Numbered from the stretch's first letter, positions 37,577-45,468 are shown. The stretch is 64,000 nt of DNA from Neopusillimonas maritima (GCF_003576595.1 NZ_NQOU01000002.1:248001-312000), one strand, 5' to 3'. Notes: generated by a model from the sequence alone, not told the origin. Program-made: numbers and translations.

Positions 37577-38743
37577 CTAATTCGTCAAAATATGTATGGT
37601 GGCCACTGCCGAGTCGTCGCCCAACAGGCCACCGGCCATCTGCGCAAGACCCACTTTTGCGCCCGTCACCTGACGCTTACCAGCACGCCCTTCGACCTGC
37701 TCGGCGATCTCGACAATCTGGGCAACGCCCGTGGCGCCGACAGGATGGCCTCGTGCCGTCAAACCGCCCGAGACGTTGACCGGTATACGACCACCCAATG
37801 ATGTCGCCTGCTGCTCGAGCAACTTGAAAGCTTCGCCCGGCCCGCACAAGCCAATGTCCTCGATATCGAGCAATTCTTGGGGTGCGGTGGGGTCGTGCAC
37901 CTCGGCAAGCGACACGTCGTTAGGGCCGAGCCCCGCTTGTTCGAATGCCGTTTGCGCACACCGTGCGGTAACGGACGGCCCGTCGCCGCGCTGGGCGTCG
38001 CCACCTTCCACGGCTGAGGCCGCTAGCCGGGCGCCCTTAAGACCATGACGTCTTGCAAAGCTTTCGCTGACCAACAGAAGCGACGCAGCACCGTCTGCGA
38101 TGCCGCCGCACATGGCGCGCGTTAAGGGAGCCACCACCGTGCGGTCGGCAAGTACCTCATCAACCGTTAGCGCCTGGTGCACGGCGGCCATTTCATTCAT
38201 TAACGCGTGAGCACGGTTCTTCACCACACACATGGCAAAGTGCTTTGGCGTGGCACCATAGCGCTCCATGTAACGCATGGCGCGCTCGGAGTTGAGATCC
38301 ATAAAGACAGAGCGGCCGGCGCTGGTTGGCTGCCGATCGGACGCGGAAGCCAGCGCGCTCATCGTCGCCTTGGGGTCATCGTGGGTCATTTTTTCGACGC
38401 CTAGAACCAGCACACAGTCGTACTGGCCGTAAGCGATGGAAGACCACGCCAGATGCACCGCATCTGAGCCGCTGGAACACGCGTTTTTGACGTTGTGAAT
38501 TCGAATGGGCCCCAAGCCTGCTCCGCCTAGCAAGACTTGCCCCAAGATCGTTTCCTGATTCTGCAGCAGGCCTCCAAAACCGTTGCCGACAAAGGCGGCC
38601 TCGATATCGGTAGGCTTGATGCCGGTGGCAGCCAACGTTCCTTTTAGAACCGGCGCGGCCAGGCTGGCCAAAGTGGACTCGGGCTGCCGGCCGAATTTTC
38701 CGACCTGCCCGCCGCACACCAGTACGGATTGCAAAGCCTTCAT
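37577..38743 (-). CDS. Thiolase, SCP-x / acetyl-CoA acetyltransferase-like
   Basis: This 388-residue thiolase has the acyl-enzyme Cys89 in N-A-C-S-S-G-S-D and the C-terminal G-H-P-V-G-A-T-G segment carrying the catalytic His. The C-G-G-I-A-D-G-A-A-S segment is also typical of this SCP-x-like branch. It would cleave a 3-ketoacyl-CoA formed by the hydratases and a dehydrogenase. Its start overlaps the upstream MaoC stop by 4 bp. A second thiolase lies at 42752-43957. Confidence 0.88.
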   Translation of the reverse strand: MKALQSVLVCGGQVGKFGRQPESTLASLAAPVLKGTLAATGIKPTDIEAAFVGNGFGGLLQNQETILGQVLLGGAGLGPIRIHNVKNACSSGSDAVHLAWSSIAYGQYDCVLVLGVEKMTHDDPKATMSALASASDRQPTSAGRSVFMDLNSERAMRYMERYGATPKHFAMCVVKNRAHALMNEMAAVHQALTVDEVLADRTVVAPLTRAMCGGIADGAASLLLVSESFARRHGLKGARLAASAVEGGDAQRGDGPSVTARCAQTAFEQAGLGPNDVSLAEVHDPTAPQELLDIEDIGLCGPGEAFKLLEQQATSLGGRIPVNVSGGLTARGHPVGATGVAQIVEIAEQVEGRAGKRQVTGAKVGLAQMAGGLLGDDSAVATIHILTN

Positions 38744-39138
38744 TTCGCGTTAGCCTCATGGCGAATGGCTGCAGTGCCCTTCGCGGTTTGTGTGCCGTCA
38801 GCCTTCTCGGCTTTCAGTTCAAGATGGATGACATCGTCGAACGCCGCAATCTCGCACGTTAGCGTCAAGGGCTCTTCCGGATACACCGGAGCAGTGAACG
38901 TGATGTCAAGCGATTTCAGCCGCTCGGCGCCGTACTCGCGCGCAAGCAATTGGGCGAAGTACGCCGTTGTCATGGGCCCTTGCTGAATCACTTGGTTAAA
39001 GCCGCACTCTTTGGCGAAATCCAGATCCACGTGAATGGGATTGGGGTCTTCGGTAGCCTCGGAAAACATGGCGATGGATTCGCGTGAAGACCCTGGCATT
39101 TGCACCTTGAAAACGGAATTGCCTACGGTAGCGTTCAT
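38740..39138 (-). CDS. MaoC-like hotdog-fold dehydratase/hydratase
   Basis: This 132-residue single hotdog protein has the hydratase signature E-D-P-N-P-I-H-V-D-L-D-F-A near residue 31, with the Asp/His pair, and G-P-M-T-T-A-Y-F near 55. It probably forms a complex with the adjacent hotdog protein, giving a two-part enoyl-CoA hydratase. The two genes are separated by 2 bp and the thiolase gene overlaps its end. Confidence 0.85.
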   Translation of the reverse strand: MNATVGNSVFKVQMPGSSRESIAMFSEATEDPNPIHVDLDFAKECGFNQVIQQGPMTTAYFAQLLAREYGAERLKSLDITFTAPVYPEEPLTLTCEIAAFDDVIHLELKAEKADGTQTAKGTAAIRHEANAK

Positions 39139-39140
39139 GC

Positions 39141-39542
39141 TCAGCTCCTTTTGATTATTCGGGTCAGCTCGCGCAACACCAGCTGACCATCGGCGGCGCG
39201 CTTGTAGTCGTACTCGACGTCAGCAATCCATAACGGGCCAGACTTAGTGGTTTTTTCTGTGATCGTGACAACCCTGGCCGTGACTTCCATGCTGTCGTCC
39301 CACTGAATGGGGCTGAACCATTCGTACTTCTGGCCACCATGCAGCGCGCGATTACGCGGGATATCGAGGTCGGTGAACAAGTTCACACCGTGTGCTTCCC
39401 CGCGCAGAAAGATCAGATAGGTTGGCGGAACATTTTCCGATTCCGACTGCAGGCCCATTGAGCGCAAGAACTTCTCCGCCAGGCCTTTATCGATTTTCAA
39501 TGGATAGGGAGGGTAGACATGCCCCTGCATTTCCATTCTCAT
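39141..39542 (-). CDS. Hotdog-fold protein, MaoC N-terminal (FAS1-like dehydratase) type
   Basis: This 133-residue protein resembles the N-terminal half of two-domain MaoC hydratases: Y-P-P-Y-P-L-K-I-D near the start, P-P-T-Y-L-I-F-L-R-G-E in the middle and G-G-Q-K-Y-E-W-F-S-P-I near 75. It lacks the catalytic Asp-His pair, which the partner gene supplies. I start it at ATG 39542; a TTG at 39554 is a possible alternative. It is the first gene of the long operon and follows the palindromic box at 39558-39594. Confidence 0.8.
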   Translation of the reverse strand: MRMEMQGHVYPPYPLKIDKGLAEKFLRSMGLQSESENVPPTYLIFLRGEAHGVNLFTDLDIPRNRALHGGQKYEWFSPIQWDDSMEVTARVVTITEKTTKSGPLWIADVEYDYKRAADGQLVLRELTRIIKRS

Positions 39543-39557
39543 CACACGCTCCAAAAG

Positions 39558-39594
39558 TTTTTACGTTGATGTAAATTTACACGAAGGTAAAAAA
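39558..39594. promoter_or_regulatory. Palindromic box A, candidate TetR operator of the catabolic operon
   Basis: The 37-bp box has a perfect 12-bp core TGTAAATTTACA flanked by outer arms TTTTTAC and GTAAAAAA. A copy matching at 32 of 37 positions stands at 44079-44115. It lies just before the first hotdog gene, where it could block transcription. The TetR protein at 41994-42701 is the natural candidate to bind both. Confidence 0.7.
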
Positions 39595-39735
39595 TAAATC
39601 AACCAGTTTTTTATGAATGTGTAAAAAGAAATGAACCGTGGGAAAACGACGGCGGATCGGGGAGCCAGTCCTGCAAGGAAATGCAGGACGGACAGGCGAT
39701 AGAGTTGTGCCGCAAGCGCCTCGTGTGGGCGTGCG

Positions 39736-40353
39736 TCACACGCCTCGTGAATCAGGACGGCGTCGCGTCGCTGTGCAACAACGGCTGATCGCCAAACCCA
39801 ACAAAAAGGTACCTACGAACAGGCCGAACGAGCCGAGCACGCTGCGAAGTGCGATGCCCAGCGTGAGGGCGATAAGGCTGTAGAAGATTAGGGGCTCGGG
39901 CGGAAGTAGCCGCAGCAAGCGCGGTGCAAACGGCGCAAAGACGCCAAAGCACAGTACCGGTAGAGTAAAGAGCACACCTAACTCGGTGCCCGATAAGCCC
40001 AGACCCACCCTGATGGAATCAATCACCGGGCCAACACCAACCAGCGGGGCTCGCAGGTTCACCGATACGTACAAAATGGTGAACAGCAGCAACAATTGCG
40101 CCGCGCGCCATTGACCCTTGTTGGTGCGGTTGCTGGTGCTGGTGCTCGTGCCGGCATCGTTCGGAGCACCGGCGCCCCGGCCATCCAGGCGATTTTTACC
40201 TCGACCCTCTGTAACGTCATCACCGACCGCATCCGCTGCGCGCTTCGCAAACTCGGTTTCACGCCCAGATGCCATAGCAGATCCGGAAACAGGCTCCGAC
40301 GACCGGCCAGTCGACCCAGGTATGCTTTTCGTGGTGTCTCTTTCAATACTCAT
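39736..40353 (-). pseudogene. Truncated CynX/NimT-like MFS transporter
   Basis: The frame begins M-S-I-E-R-D at 40353 with a long polar leader, then shows the first MFS helices: L-F-T-I-L-Y-V-S-V-N-L-R-A-P-L-V-G-V-G-P and L-F-T-L-P-V-L-C-F-G-V-F-A-P. It then breaks off after F-L-L-G-L-A-I into an unrelated R-R-R-P-D-S-R-G-V tail. About three helices remain of twelve. The break at about 39770 marks the join between the catabolic cluster and older chromosomal DNA. The polar leader of about 90 residues is also unusual. Confidence 0.75.
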
Positions 40354-40480
40354 CAACTTCTCCCAACCGCAGTTTGCCACAACATGGCGCAACCGCGATC
40401 TGCGGCACCTCCTCGGCCGACCGTCTCTGCTCCTTCTCAATAGAGGTTTTAAGTCTGCGTGCGCACCCTTCTAGATGGTG

Positions 40481-40714
40481 TCAGTTATTCCGACGCGGAT
40501 ACCCTTCATTGAGAATCCGCTTCCACACGGCCCTTTTTTCTTCTTCGGTGAAAAACACCCAGTTCGCCACTTCCATAACGGTGCGGCCGCAGCCGCGGCA
40601 GATGTCGTCGTAAAGCGTTGAGCACACCGCCACGCATGGCGAATCGCGCTCGTCGGGGTTATAAGAGGGATCGCGTCCCGTTTCGTCGGGCGTCCACTTG
40701 CCGTTGTCGGCCAT
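40481..40714 (-). CDS. DUF1289 small Cys-rich protein
   Basis: This 77-residue protein has S-P-C-V-A-V-C-S-T-L-Y-D-D-I-C-R-G-C-G-R-T, the four-Cys cluster of the DUF1289 family, then a W-x-x-x-T-E-E-E-K-R-A-V-W segment. It probably binds a metal; function is unknown. I start it at M-A-D-N-G at 40714. It seems an intact chromosomal gene stranded between the MFS and metK fragments. Confidence 0.8.
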   Translation of the reverse strand: MADNGKWTPDETGRDPSYNPDERDSPCVAVCSTLYDDICRGCGRTVMEVANWVFFTEEEKRAVWKRILNEGYPRRNN

Positions 40715-40841
40715 AAAAACTCCTAATCCATGCAAGTGCAAAGGGGCGCCTGAGCCGTACCTGCCGCGCGCCTACCGTCGGAAGCTTCGACACTCATGCG
40801 CAATCACGGTCAACCCTGCGAGCGCACACACTTTGGCGCTT

Positions 40842-41575
40842 CTAACAATAACAAGGCCGCCCCAACCAGGGACGGCCCACCGAAGATCTGCACGAGAAAG
40901 CCGCCGGCGCTTTACCGCTTTTGCGATCAGACGCCTTCGCAAGCAGCGCCTTCGCGATTAGGCCGCCTTCTTCAGCATGCACCTTATCGGTGGCTTCCCA
41001 TGAGAACTCGGGTTCGGCACGACCGAAGTGGCCGTAGGCTGCCGTCTTGGCGTAAATGGGGCGCAGAAGGTCGAGCATATTGATAATGCCTTTCGGCCGC
41101 AGATCGAAGTGCTCGCGCACCAGCATAGAAATTTGCTCGTCACTGATGACGCCGGACCCATAGGTATTGACCGTGATGTTGATCGGCTCGGCGACACCAA
41201 TAGCATAGCTGATCTGCACCTGGCACTGGCTGGCCAGGCCGGCAGCCACAATGTTCTTGGCCACGTAACGTGCGGCATAGGCAGCCGAACGGTCGACCTT
41301 GGACGGATCTTTACCCGAGAAGGCACCGCCACCGTGCGGGCAAGCGCCGCCGTAGGTATCGACGATGATCTTACGGCCCGTAAGCCCGCAATCACCCTGA
41401 GGGCCGCCAATTACAAAGATGCCCGTTGGGTTGATCATGTACTTGGTCTTGGCGGTAAGCAGACCAGGAGCAAAGCTGGGCTTGATGATCTCTTCGATAA
41501 CCGCTTCGCGAATATCTGCTTGCGAAATATCGGGCGAATGCTGAGTGGAAAGCACCACCGTGTCAATACGCCGCG
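40842..41575 (-). pseudogene. metK: S-adenosylmethionine synthetase (metK) fragment lacking the N-terminus
   Basis: The frame matches the central and C-terminal parts of Met[12 protein letters not shown], then [21 protein letters not shown] and [19 protein letters not shown]. The first 40 percent of the enzyme is missing, cut at about 41575. The C-terminus after S-W-E-A-T-D-K also departs from MetK. MetK is essential, so an intact copy must lie elsewhere. The cut joins it head-on to a livK remnant on the other strand. Confidence 0.82.
40855..40877 (-). terminator. Intrinsic terminator after the metK fragment
   Basis: On the minus strand GGCCGTCCC and GGGGCGGCC pair as a 9-bp stem with one G-U pair, and are followed by TTGTTATTGTT. 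The metK-derived frame reads through the stem, so the original stop has been lost or shifted. Confidence 0.55.
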
Positions 41576-41576
41576 A

Positions 41577-41894
41577 GATAACGCGTTCCGTGCTAACTAT
41601 AAAGAGAACTTCCCTAACTGGTCACTTGACGTCTACGCCGTGCAGGGCTACGATGCCGCTCAGATGCTCGACGCCGGCCTGAAAGCCGTCAACGGCGACG
41701 TCAGCAAGAAAGACGCTATGCGCGACGCAATCCGCACTGCCAAGATCGACAGCCCACGCGGCGAGTTCACCTTGTCCAAGGCGGGCAACCCTGTGCAAGA
41801 CATCTACTTGCGTAAAGTCGAAGGCGACGAAAACAAAGTTGTGAAAGTTGCCGTCGAAAAACTGGCCGACCCAGCTCGCGGCTGCAAGCTGTAA
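41577..41894 (+). pseudogene. LivK-type substrate-binding protein, C-terminal remnant
   Basis: The last 105 residues of a branched-chain-type binding protein are preserved, from D-N-A-F-R-A-N-Y-K to D-P-A-R-G-C-K-L. They resemble the C-terminus of the intact LivK at 31319-32527 (shared S-P-R-G-x-F-T, N-P-V-Q-D-I-Y-L-R-K-V and the final eight residues) without being identical. The signal peptide and the first three quarters are gone. An open frame reading in from the antisense of metK makes it look like a 288-residue gene, but that is a chimera. A terminator follows at 41984-42014. Confidence 0.8.
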
Positions 41895-41983
41895 TTCACA
41901 GGTCGTGCACGAAATAAGTGCACTAAGGGACGGCGAGCCGCACTAAAAAGCGTTCGCCGCTTTAAGTAAGTGGCGGCACCCAA

Positions 41984-42014
41984 CGGCAAAGCGTCAACGG
42001 CGCTTTGCCGTTTT
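41984..42014 (+). terminator. Intrinsic terminator after the livK remnant, overlapping the tetR 3' end
   Basis: CGGCAAAGCG (41984-41993) and CGCTTTGCCG (42001-42010) form a perfect 10-bp stem followed by TTTT on the plus strand. It overlaps the final codons of the convergent tetR gene and could serve both directions. Confidence 0.7.
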
Positions 42015-42701
42015 GCGTGGGGCTTTGGCCTTGGCGGCGGGTGATTCGGAGGGAGGCAGCGCCTGCGCTGATGCTGCAACGGCCAAAGCATCGCCGGTAT
42101 TTTGGCTTAACCCCTGGCTGACCAGGTTGAAGTAGGTATCGATAAGTTGTTCGATAGACACTTCTTTGTCGGGCTTATACCAACGGGCCAGCCAGTTGCA
42201 CATTCCCAGAATGCCGAAGGCGATCATCTTCGGGTCGCCAATATTCTGGAACTGGCCGGAATCTTGACCTTCTTTGATGAGCGCAGTCCAGAGTTTTTCG
42301 TAGGTTTTCCACACGCGAGTCATGGATGACTGGACCGGATCGCTGCTGCCCATGATTCCATCACGCAAGGTGATTGTCATTTCAAGGCAGTGACGGTCGA
42401 AACGATCGAGGTGGTTTTCCATCGCACGATGCAGCTTTTGTTCCGATGGCAGATCGCTGCTGACGATTTCTTCAAGCCCCGCAATAAGGCCGATGGCTTG
42501 CGGCTCGATAATGGCCAGAAGGAGCTCTGCGCGGTTCTTGAAATAATAATATAAGGCTTCGCGCTTGAGTCCAATGGCTTGTGCGACATCGTCCAAAGAC
42601 GTATTGAAGAAGCCTTGTCTATCAAAAAGCTCGGTCGCAGTCTGAATGATTTCTTCACGTCTGCGCATGGACTTCGACAGAGGAGCGGTTGGGAGATTCA
42701 C
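41994..42701 (-). CDS. TetR-family transcriptional regulator
   Basis: This 235-residue regulator has the TetR helix-turn-helix at residues 15-62 (R-R-E-E-I-I-Q-T-A-T-E-L-F then T-S-L-D-D-V-A-Q-A-I-G-L-K-R-E-A-L-Y-Y-Y-F-K). The ligand domain follows, and a basic, Pro/Ala-rich tail ends R-K-T-A-K-R-R. It lies 50 bp downstream of the second thiolase gene on the same strand. The paired boxes at 39558 and 44079 are its likely operators. A CoA ester may be the inducer, as for other TetR regulators of CoA pathways; this is inferred. Confidence 0.88.
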   Translation of the reverse strand: MNLPTAPLSKSMRRREEIIQTATELFDRQGFFNTSLDDVAQAIGLKREALYYYFKNRAELLLAIIEPQAIGLIAGLEEIVSSDLPSEQKLHRAMENHLDRFDRHCLEMTITLRDGIMGSSDPVQSSMTRVWKTYEKLWTALIKEGQDSGQFQNIGDPKMIAFGILGMCNWLARWYKPDKEVSIEQLIDTYFNLVSQGLSQNTGDALAVAASAQALPPSESPAAKAKAPRKTAKRR

Positions 42702-42751
42702 GACTTGTTTCAGTAGATTTTTAATACTTTTATCTTACCTTAAAGACCTGT

Positions 42752-43957
42752 TCAGGTGCCGTCATCAACTTTAATGATGACTGCCATAGCTGAGTCGCCC
42801 GCAGCGCATCCCACAAACAAGCCATAACCACCTCCGGTAATTACCAGCTGCTCGATCAATTCTATGATTGCGCGCAAACCCATGGGCGCCTGCGGATGCC
42901 CCCACACTAGTGAACAACCGAAGCGATTCATAGTTAAAGGATCAAGCCCCAGCTCTTTAGCCAGCACCAGATCATTCACGATGAATGGATTGTGCGTCTT
43001 TACAGCTGACAAGTCGCTGGCCTTCAAACCCGCAGCCTGCAGCGCCTTACGCGCAGCAGGAGCGGGAGCGGCCGGCATAAATGCCGGCTTGACTCGAGAT
43101 TGGCCGAAAGACACGAGCCGGATATCAATCTTCGGGTCTTGAGATAGCTCGGCGGCCCGCTCTGCTGTGGTTACCACTATGGCGGCATTGCCGTCGGCGG
43201 GGTGTGTTTGTCCGCCGAACGTGACCGTGCCGCCGTCAAGCAGAGGCTTCAACTTCGCCAAGCCCGCTTCTGTGGTGGGGAAGATGCCCTCATCGCCTTG
43301 CAATACCGACTGCTCTCGCTTGAAGCGTGCATCGGGAACACTAAAGGGAAGCGTCATGAAGCGCCGCAGAAAGGCGCTATCGTTCTTGAGCGCTTCTTCA
43401 TATTGCTGATAACGCACCAGCGTGAGCTCGTTCTGTTGCGCGGTAGTCAGGCCGTATTCGGCCGCAACATTCTCGGCCGTTTTCAACATGTTGACGCCTG
43501 TGTACGGGTCGCAGTCGAAGTTGTCCATTACCCAGTTTTCATGCTCGCGGGTACCGCCAGGCCCATGGGGCGCCGGATAGTAAATATGGGGCCCGTTCGA
43601 GACGCGGTCTGCCGCAATTGCCAGCGCAACCGTGGCGTCGCCCTCGCGTAGCGAGGATGCCACCGACTGAAGAAGCCGCGCACTGGTGGCACATGCCTGA
43701 CTGATGGTGGGACCGCCAACCTGCTCGGAACCCATCAAGCCCATCAACCAGGGCAAACCATAGAATGAGCCTTTTTGCGGCACCGATACGCCAAGCGCCG
43801 CATGGTCGAATGACCCGACGTCTATACTGCGACGCTGAAGCTCATTCCTGGCGACATGAGCGGCAAAACGCAGACTGTGCAAATGCGAAAAGCTGCCCTG
43901 CCAACGTGTAAACGGCGTGGACCAATAGGCTCCGTAAGGAATTGCGATGTTTGTCAC
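42752..43957 (-). CDS. Thiolase-family acetyl-CoA acetyltransferase
   Basis: This 401-residue thiolase has Cys in S-Q-A-C-A-T-S-A-R (near residue 89) as nucleophile, a C-terminal W-G-H-P-Q-A-P-M-G His motif and a final G-x-A-A-G-D-S-A-M segment. A full-length thiolase with a C-A-A-G-D in place of the usual C-x-G-G-G at the second Cys site is a variant. It starts with GTG at 43957, overlapping the stop of a vestigial SDR frame. It is probably co-transcribed with tetR and under box B. Confidence 0.82.
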   Translation of the reverse strand: MTNIAIPYGAYWSTPFTRWQGSFSHLHSLRFAAHVARNELQRRSIDVGSFDHAALGVSVPQKGSFYGLPWLMGLMGSEQVGGPTISQACATSARLLQSVASSLREGDATVALAIAADRVSNGPHIYYPAPHGPGGTREHENWVMDNFDCDPYTGVNMLKTAENVAAEYGLTTAQQNELTLVRYQQYEEALKNDSAFLRRFMTLPFSVPDARFKREQSVLQGDEGIFPTTEAGLAKLKPLLDGGTVTFGGQTHPADGNAAIVVTTAERAAELSQDPKIDIRLVSFGQSRVKPAFMPAAPAPAARKALQAAGLKASDLSAVKTHNPFIVNDLVLAKELGLDPLTMNRFGCSLVWGHPQAPMGLRAIIELIEQLVITGGGYGLFVGCAAGDSAMAVIIKVDDGT

Positions 43958-44061
43958 GAGGCTTGGGCTCCGGTGCTAAGCTCAGTCTGGTGGCGCACCG
44001 TTTCTGCGCCCAGCCCAGAGGCTCCACCACTGACTACAACAGATTGTCCCTGCAACTCCAT
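43954..44061 (-). pseudogene. Vestigial SDR (type II hydroxyacyl-CoA dehydrogenase-like) N-terminus
   Basis: A 35-residue frame starts M-E-L-Q-G-Q-S-V-V-V-S-G-G-A-S-G-L-G-A-E-T-V-R, a clear SDR nucleotide-binding start with G-G-A-S-G-L-G, then shifts to unrelated residues and stops. The stop overlaps the GTG of the thiolase gene. It looks like the remains of an internally deleted dehydrogenase gene, kept perhaps because it carries the translation signals for the thiolase. Confidence 0.65.
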
Positions 44062-44078
44062 GCTTACTCCTGATTTAG

Positions 44079-44115
44079 TTTTTACATTGGTGTAAATTTA
44101 CAGTAAAGTAAAAAA
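44079..44115. promoter_or_regulatory. Palindromic box B, candidate TetR operator between thiolase and SDR
   Basis: This box matches box A (39558-39594) at 32 of 37 positions and has the same perfect core TGTAAATTTACA and outer TTTTTAC / GTAAAAAA arms. It lies in the divergent region between the thiolase-tetR genes and the SDR gene, so it could control both directions. Confidence 0.7.
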
Positions 44116-44172
44116 CGGCGCAATACATTTCGCCTTTTTAAAAAGCGGGCGGGAGTTTCAGCAGTTCTCGGT

Positions 44173-44284
44173 GAACCGGTCGCGTCACGAATCGCTTGTT
44201 CTGAAAATCGCTTGCCGTACGAATCGATTGCTCTGGAAACTGGTTACCTTGAAAGCCGGTTGCCTTGAGAACCGATTGTCTTTA
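44173..44284. repeat. Seven tandem degenerate 16-bp repeats in the SDR leader
   Basis: Seven consecutive 16-bp units fit the pattern GAAYCGNTTGCCTTGA, for example GAATCGCTTGTTCTGA (44189), GAATCGATTGCTCTGG (44221) and GAACCGATTGTCTTTA (44269). All are in exact 16-bp register. A partial eighth copy (GAATCAG) follows. The array lies between box B and the SDR start. Confidence 0.75.
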
Positions 44285-44317
44285 TCGAATCAGTCTACGT
44301 AAAAGAAGGAAGCACGC

Positions 44318-45145
44318 ATGAAGACCTTGTCTGGACAGGTTGCCCTCGTATCAGGGGCGGGACGCGGAATAGGTAGAGCCATAGCGTTGAAACTGGCAAG
44401 CGCTGGCGCACGGCTCGTAGTAAACGACCTCGATCAGGAAGAGGCCGAAGCGGTAAGAAAAGAGATTGAAGGGCTAGGAGGCCAAGCAGTAGTTTGTGAC
44501 GGGGACGTTACCGCTGCCGACTTTGGAGAGCGCTTCGTACGGGTTGCAATCGATAACTACGCAGGGCTGGACATTATTATTAATAACGCCGGCTATACCT
44601 GGGACAGTGTCATCCAGAATATGAGTGACGAACAGTGGTATGCCATTATTGACTGTCACTTGACTGCACCGTTTCGTATTCTTCGTGCGGCTCAGCCGGT
44701 GATCAAGGGGCTGGTGCGAGCGGACCAAGACGAAGGCAAAGGCCACCACCGTAAGGTGGTCAATATTTCGTCCATTACTGCACTGTCTGGCCAGGCCGGA
44801 CAAGTCAATTATGGCGCTGCCAAGGCCGGCATCATCGGGCTGACCAAGTCGCTGGCGAAGGAGTGGGGGCGCTTGAAGACCAACGTCAACTGTGTGGTAT
44901 TCGGTCTGATCGAAACCCGCCTTACGGCTACAAGCAGCGAGGCAGACGCAAGCATACAAGTGGGGCAGCAACGCATTTCGGTAGGCATTCACCCCGACTA
45001 CCTCGACAAACTGCAAAGCGGGATCCCGCTTGGATACGCCGGCTCTCCGGAAGACGCGGCTAACGCGGTGTACCTGTTGTGCCTTCCGGAATCAAACTAT
45101 ATTTCGGGCGAGACTGTCTTGTGCTCCGGCGGCTATACGGGCTAG
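44318..45145 (+). CDS. Short-chain dehydrogenase/reductase, 3-hydroxyacyl-CoA dehydrogenase-like
   Basis: This 275-residue SDR has the cofactor motif S-G-A-G-R-G-I-G (residues 12-19), N-N-A-G (near 90) and the catalytic Ser-Tyr-Lys set (I-S-S-I near 152, then Y-G-A-A-K near 166). An Asp after the second strand (N-D-L-D) suggests NAD preference. It completes a hydratase-dehydrogenase-thiolase set with the neighbouring genes. AAGGAAG at 44306-44312 gives a fair ribosome binding site. The long leader carries box B and the 16-bp repeats. Confidence 0.87.
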   Translation: MKTLSGQVALVSGAGRGIGRAIALKLASAGARLVVNDLDQEEAEAVRKEIEGLGGQAVVCDGDVTAADFGERFVRVAIDNYAGLDIIINNAGYTWDSVIQNMSDEQWYAIIDCHLTAPFRILRAAQPVIKGLVRADQDEGKGHHRKVVNISSITALSGQAGQVNYGAAKAGIIGLTKSLAKEWGRLKTNVNCVVFGLIETRLTATSSEADASIQVGQQRISVGIHPDYLDKLQSGIPLGYAGSPEDAANAVYLLCLPESNYISGETVLCSGGYTG

Positions 45146-45170
45146 GTTCGAGAAGCGGCAGCCGCTCAGT

Positions 45171-45443
45171 TCACAAGGCATCCAACGCAAGTCGCAAGGC
45201 GGCATGATAAGTAGGCAGTAAGCGCTGTTGCTGCTCTGTAAAGTTTTGCCAGGCAAGCTGCTGCTCGGCGCTGCGCTGCTGAGGCTCGGCCCAGACCGCA
45301 TCCGGAAAATGAGTATCTAGCGACCAGCGAGGAATGACATGCCAATGCAAGTGCGGCACCTGGTTGCCGAATTGCGCCAGGTTCACCTTGAGCGGCACCA
45401 GCTCTTTGCGCATTACTGTTTCCACCAACCACACCGCATTCAT
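45171..45443 (-). pseudogene. HIT-family protein fragment missing the N-terminus
   Basis: About 90 residues of a histidine-triad protein remain, with the active motif H-L-H-W-H-V-I-P-R preceded by K-V-N-L-A-Q-F-G-N-Q-V-P. The frame is open a little further (R-E-H-L before the Met) and then ends at the left end of the IS3 element at 45469. Some 50-60 N-terminal residues are missing. The His triad itself is intact, but the shortened fold is probably not functional. Confidence 0.75.
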
Positions 45444-45468
45444 TAAATGCTCACGCGCCGGCCCCCGC

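Noticed and set aside
41028..41894. A 288-residue plus-strand open frame
   Set aside because: Its first 180 residues are the antisense of the metK fragment and only the last 105 are LivK-like. It is a chance fusion of a pseudogene with antisense sequence.
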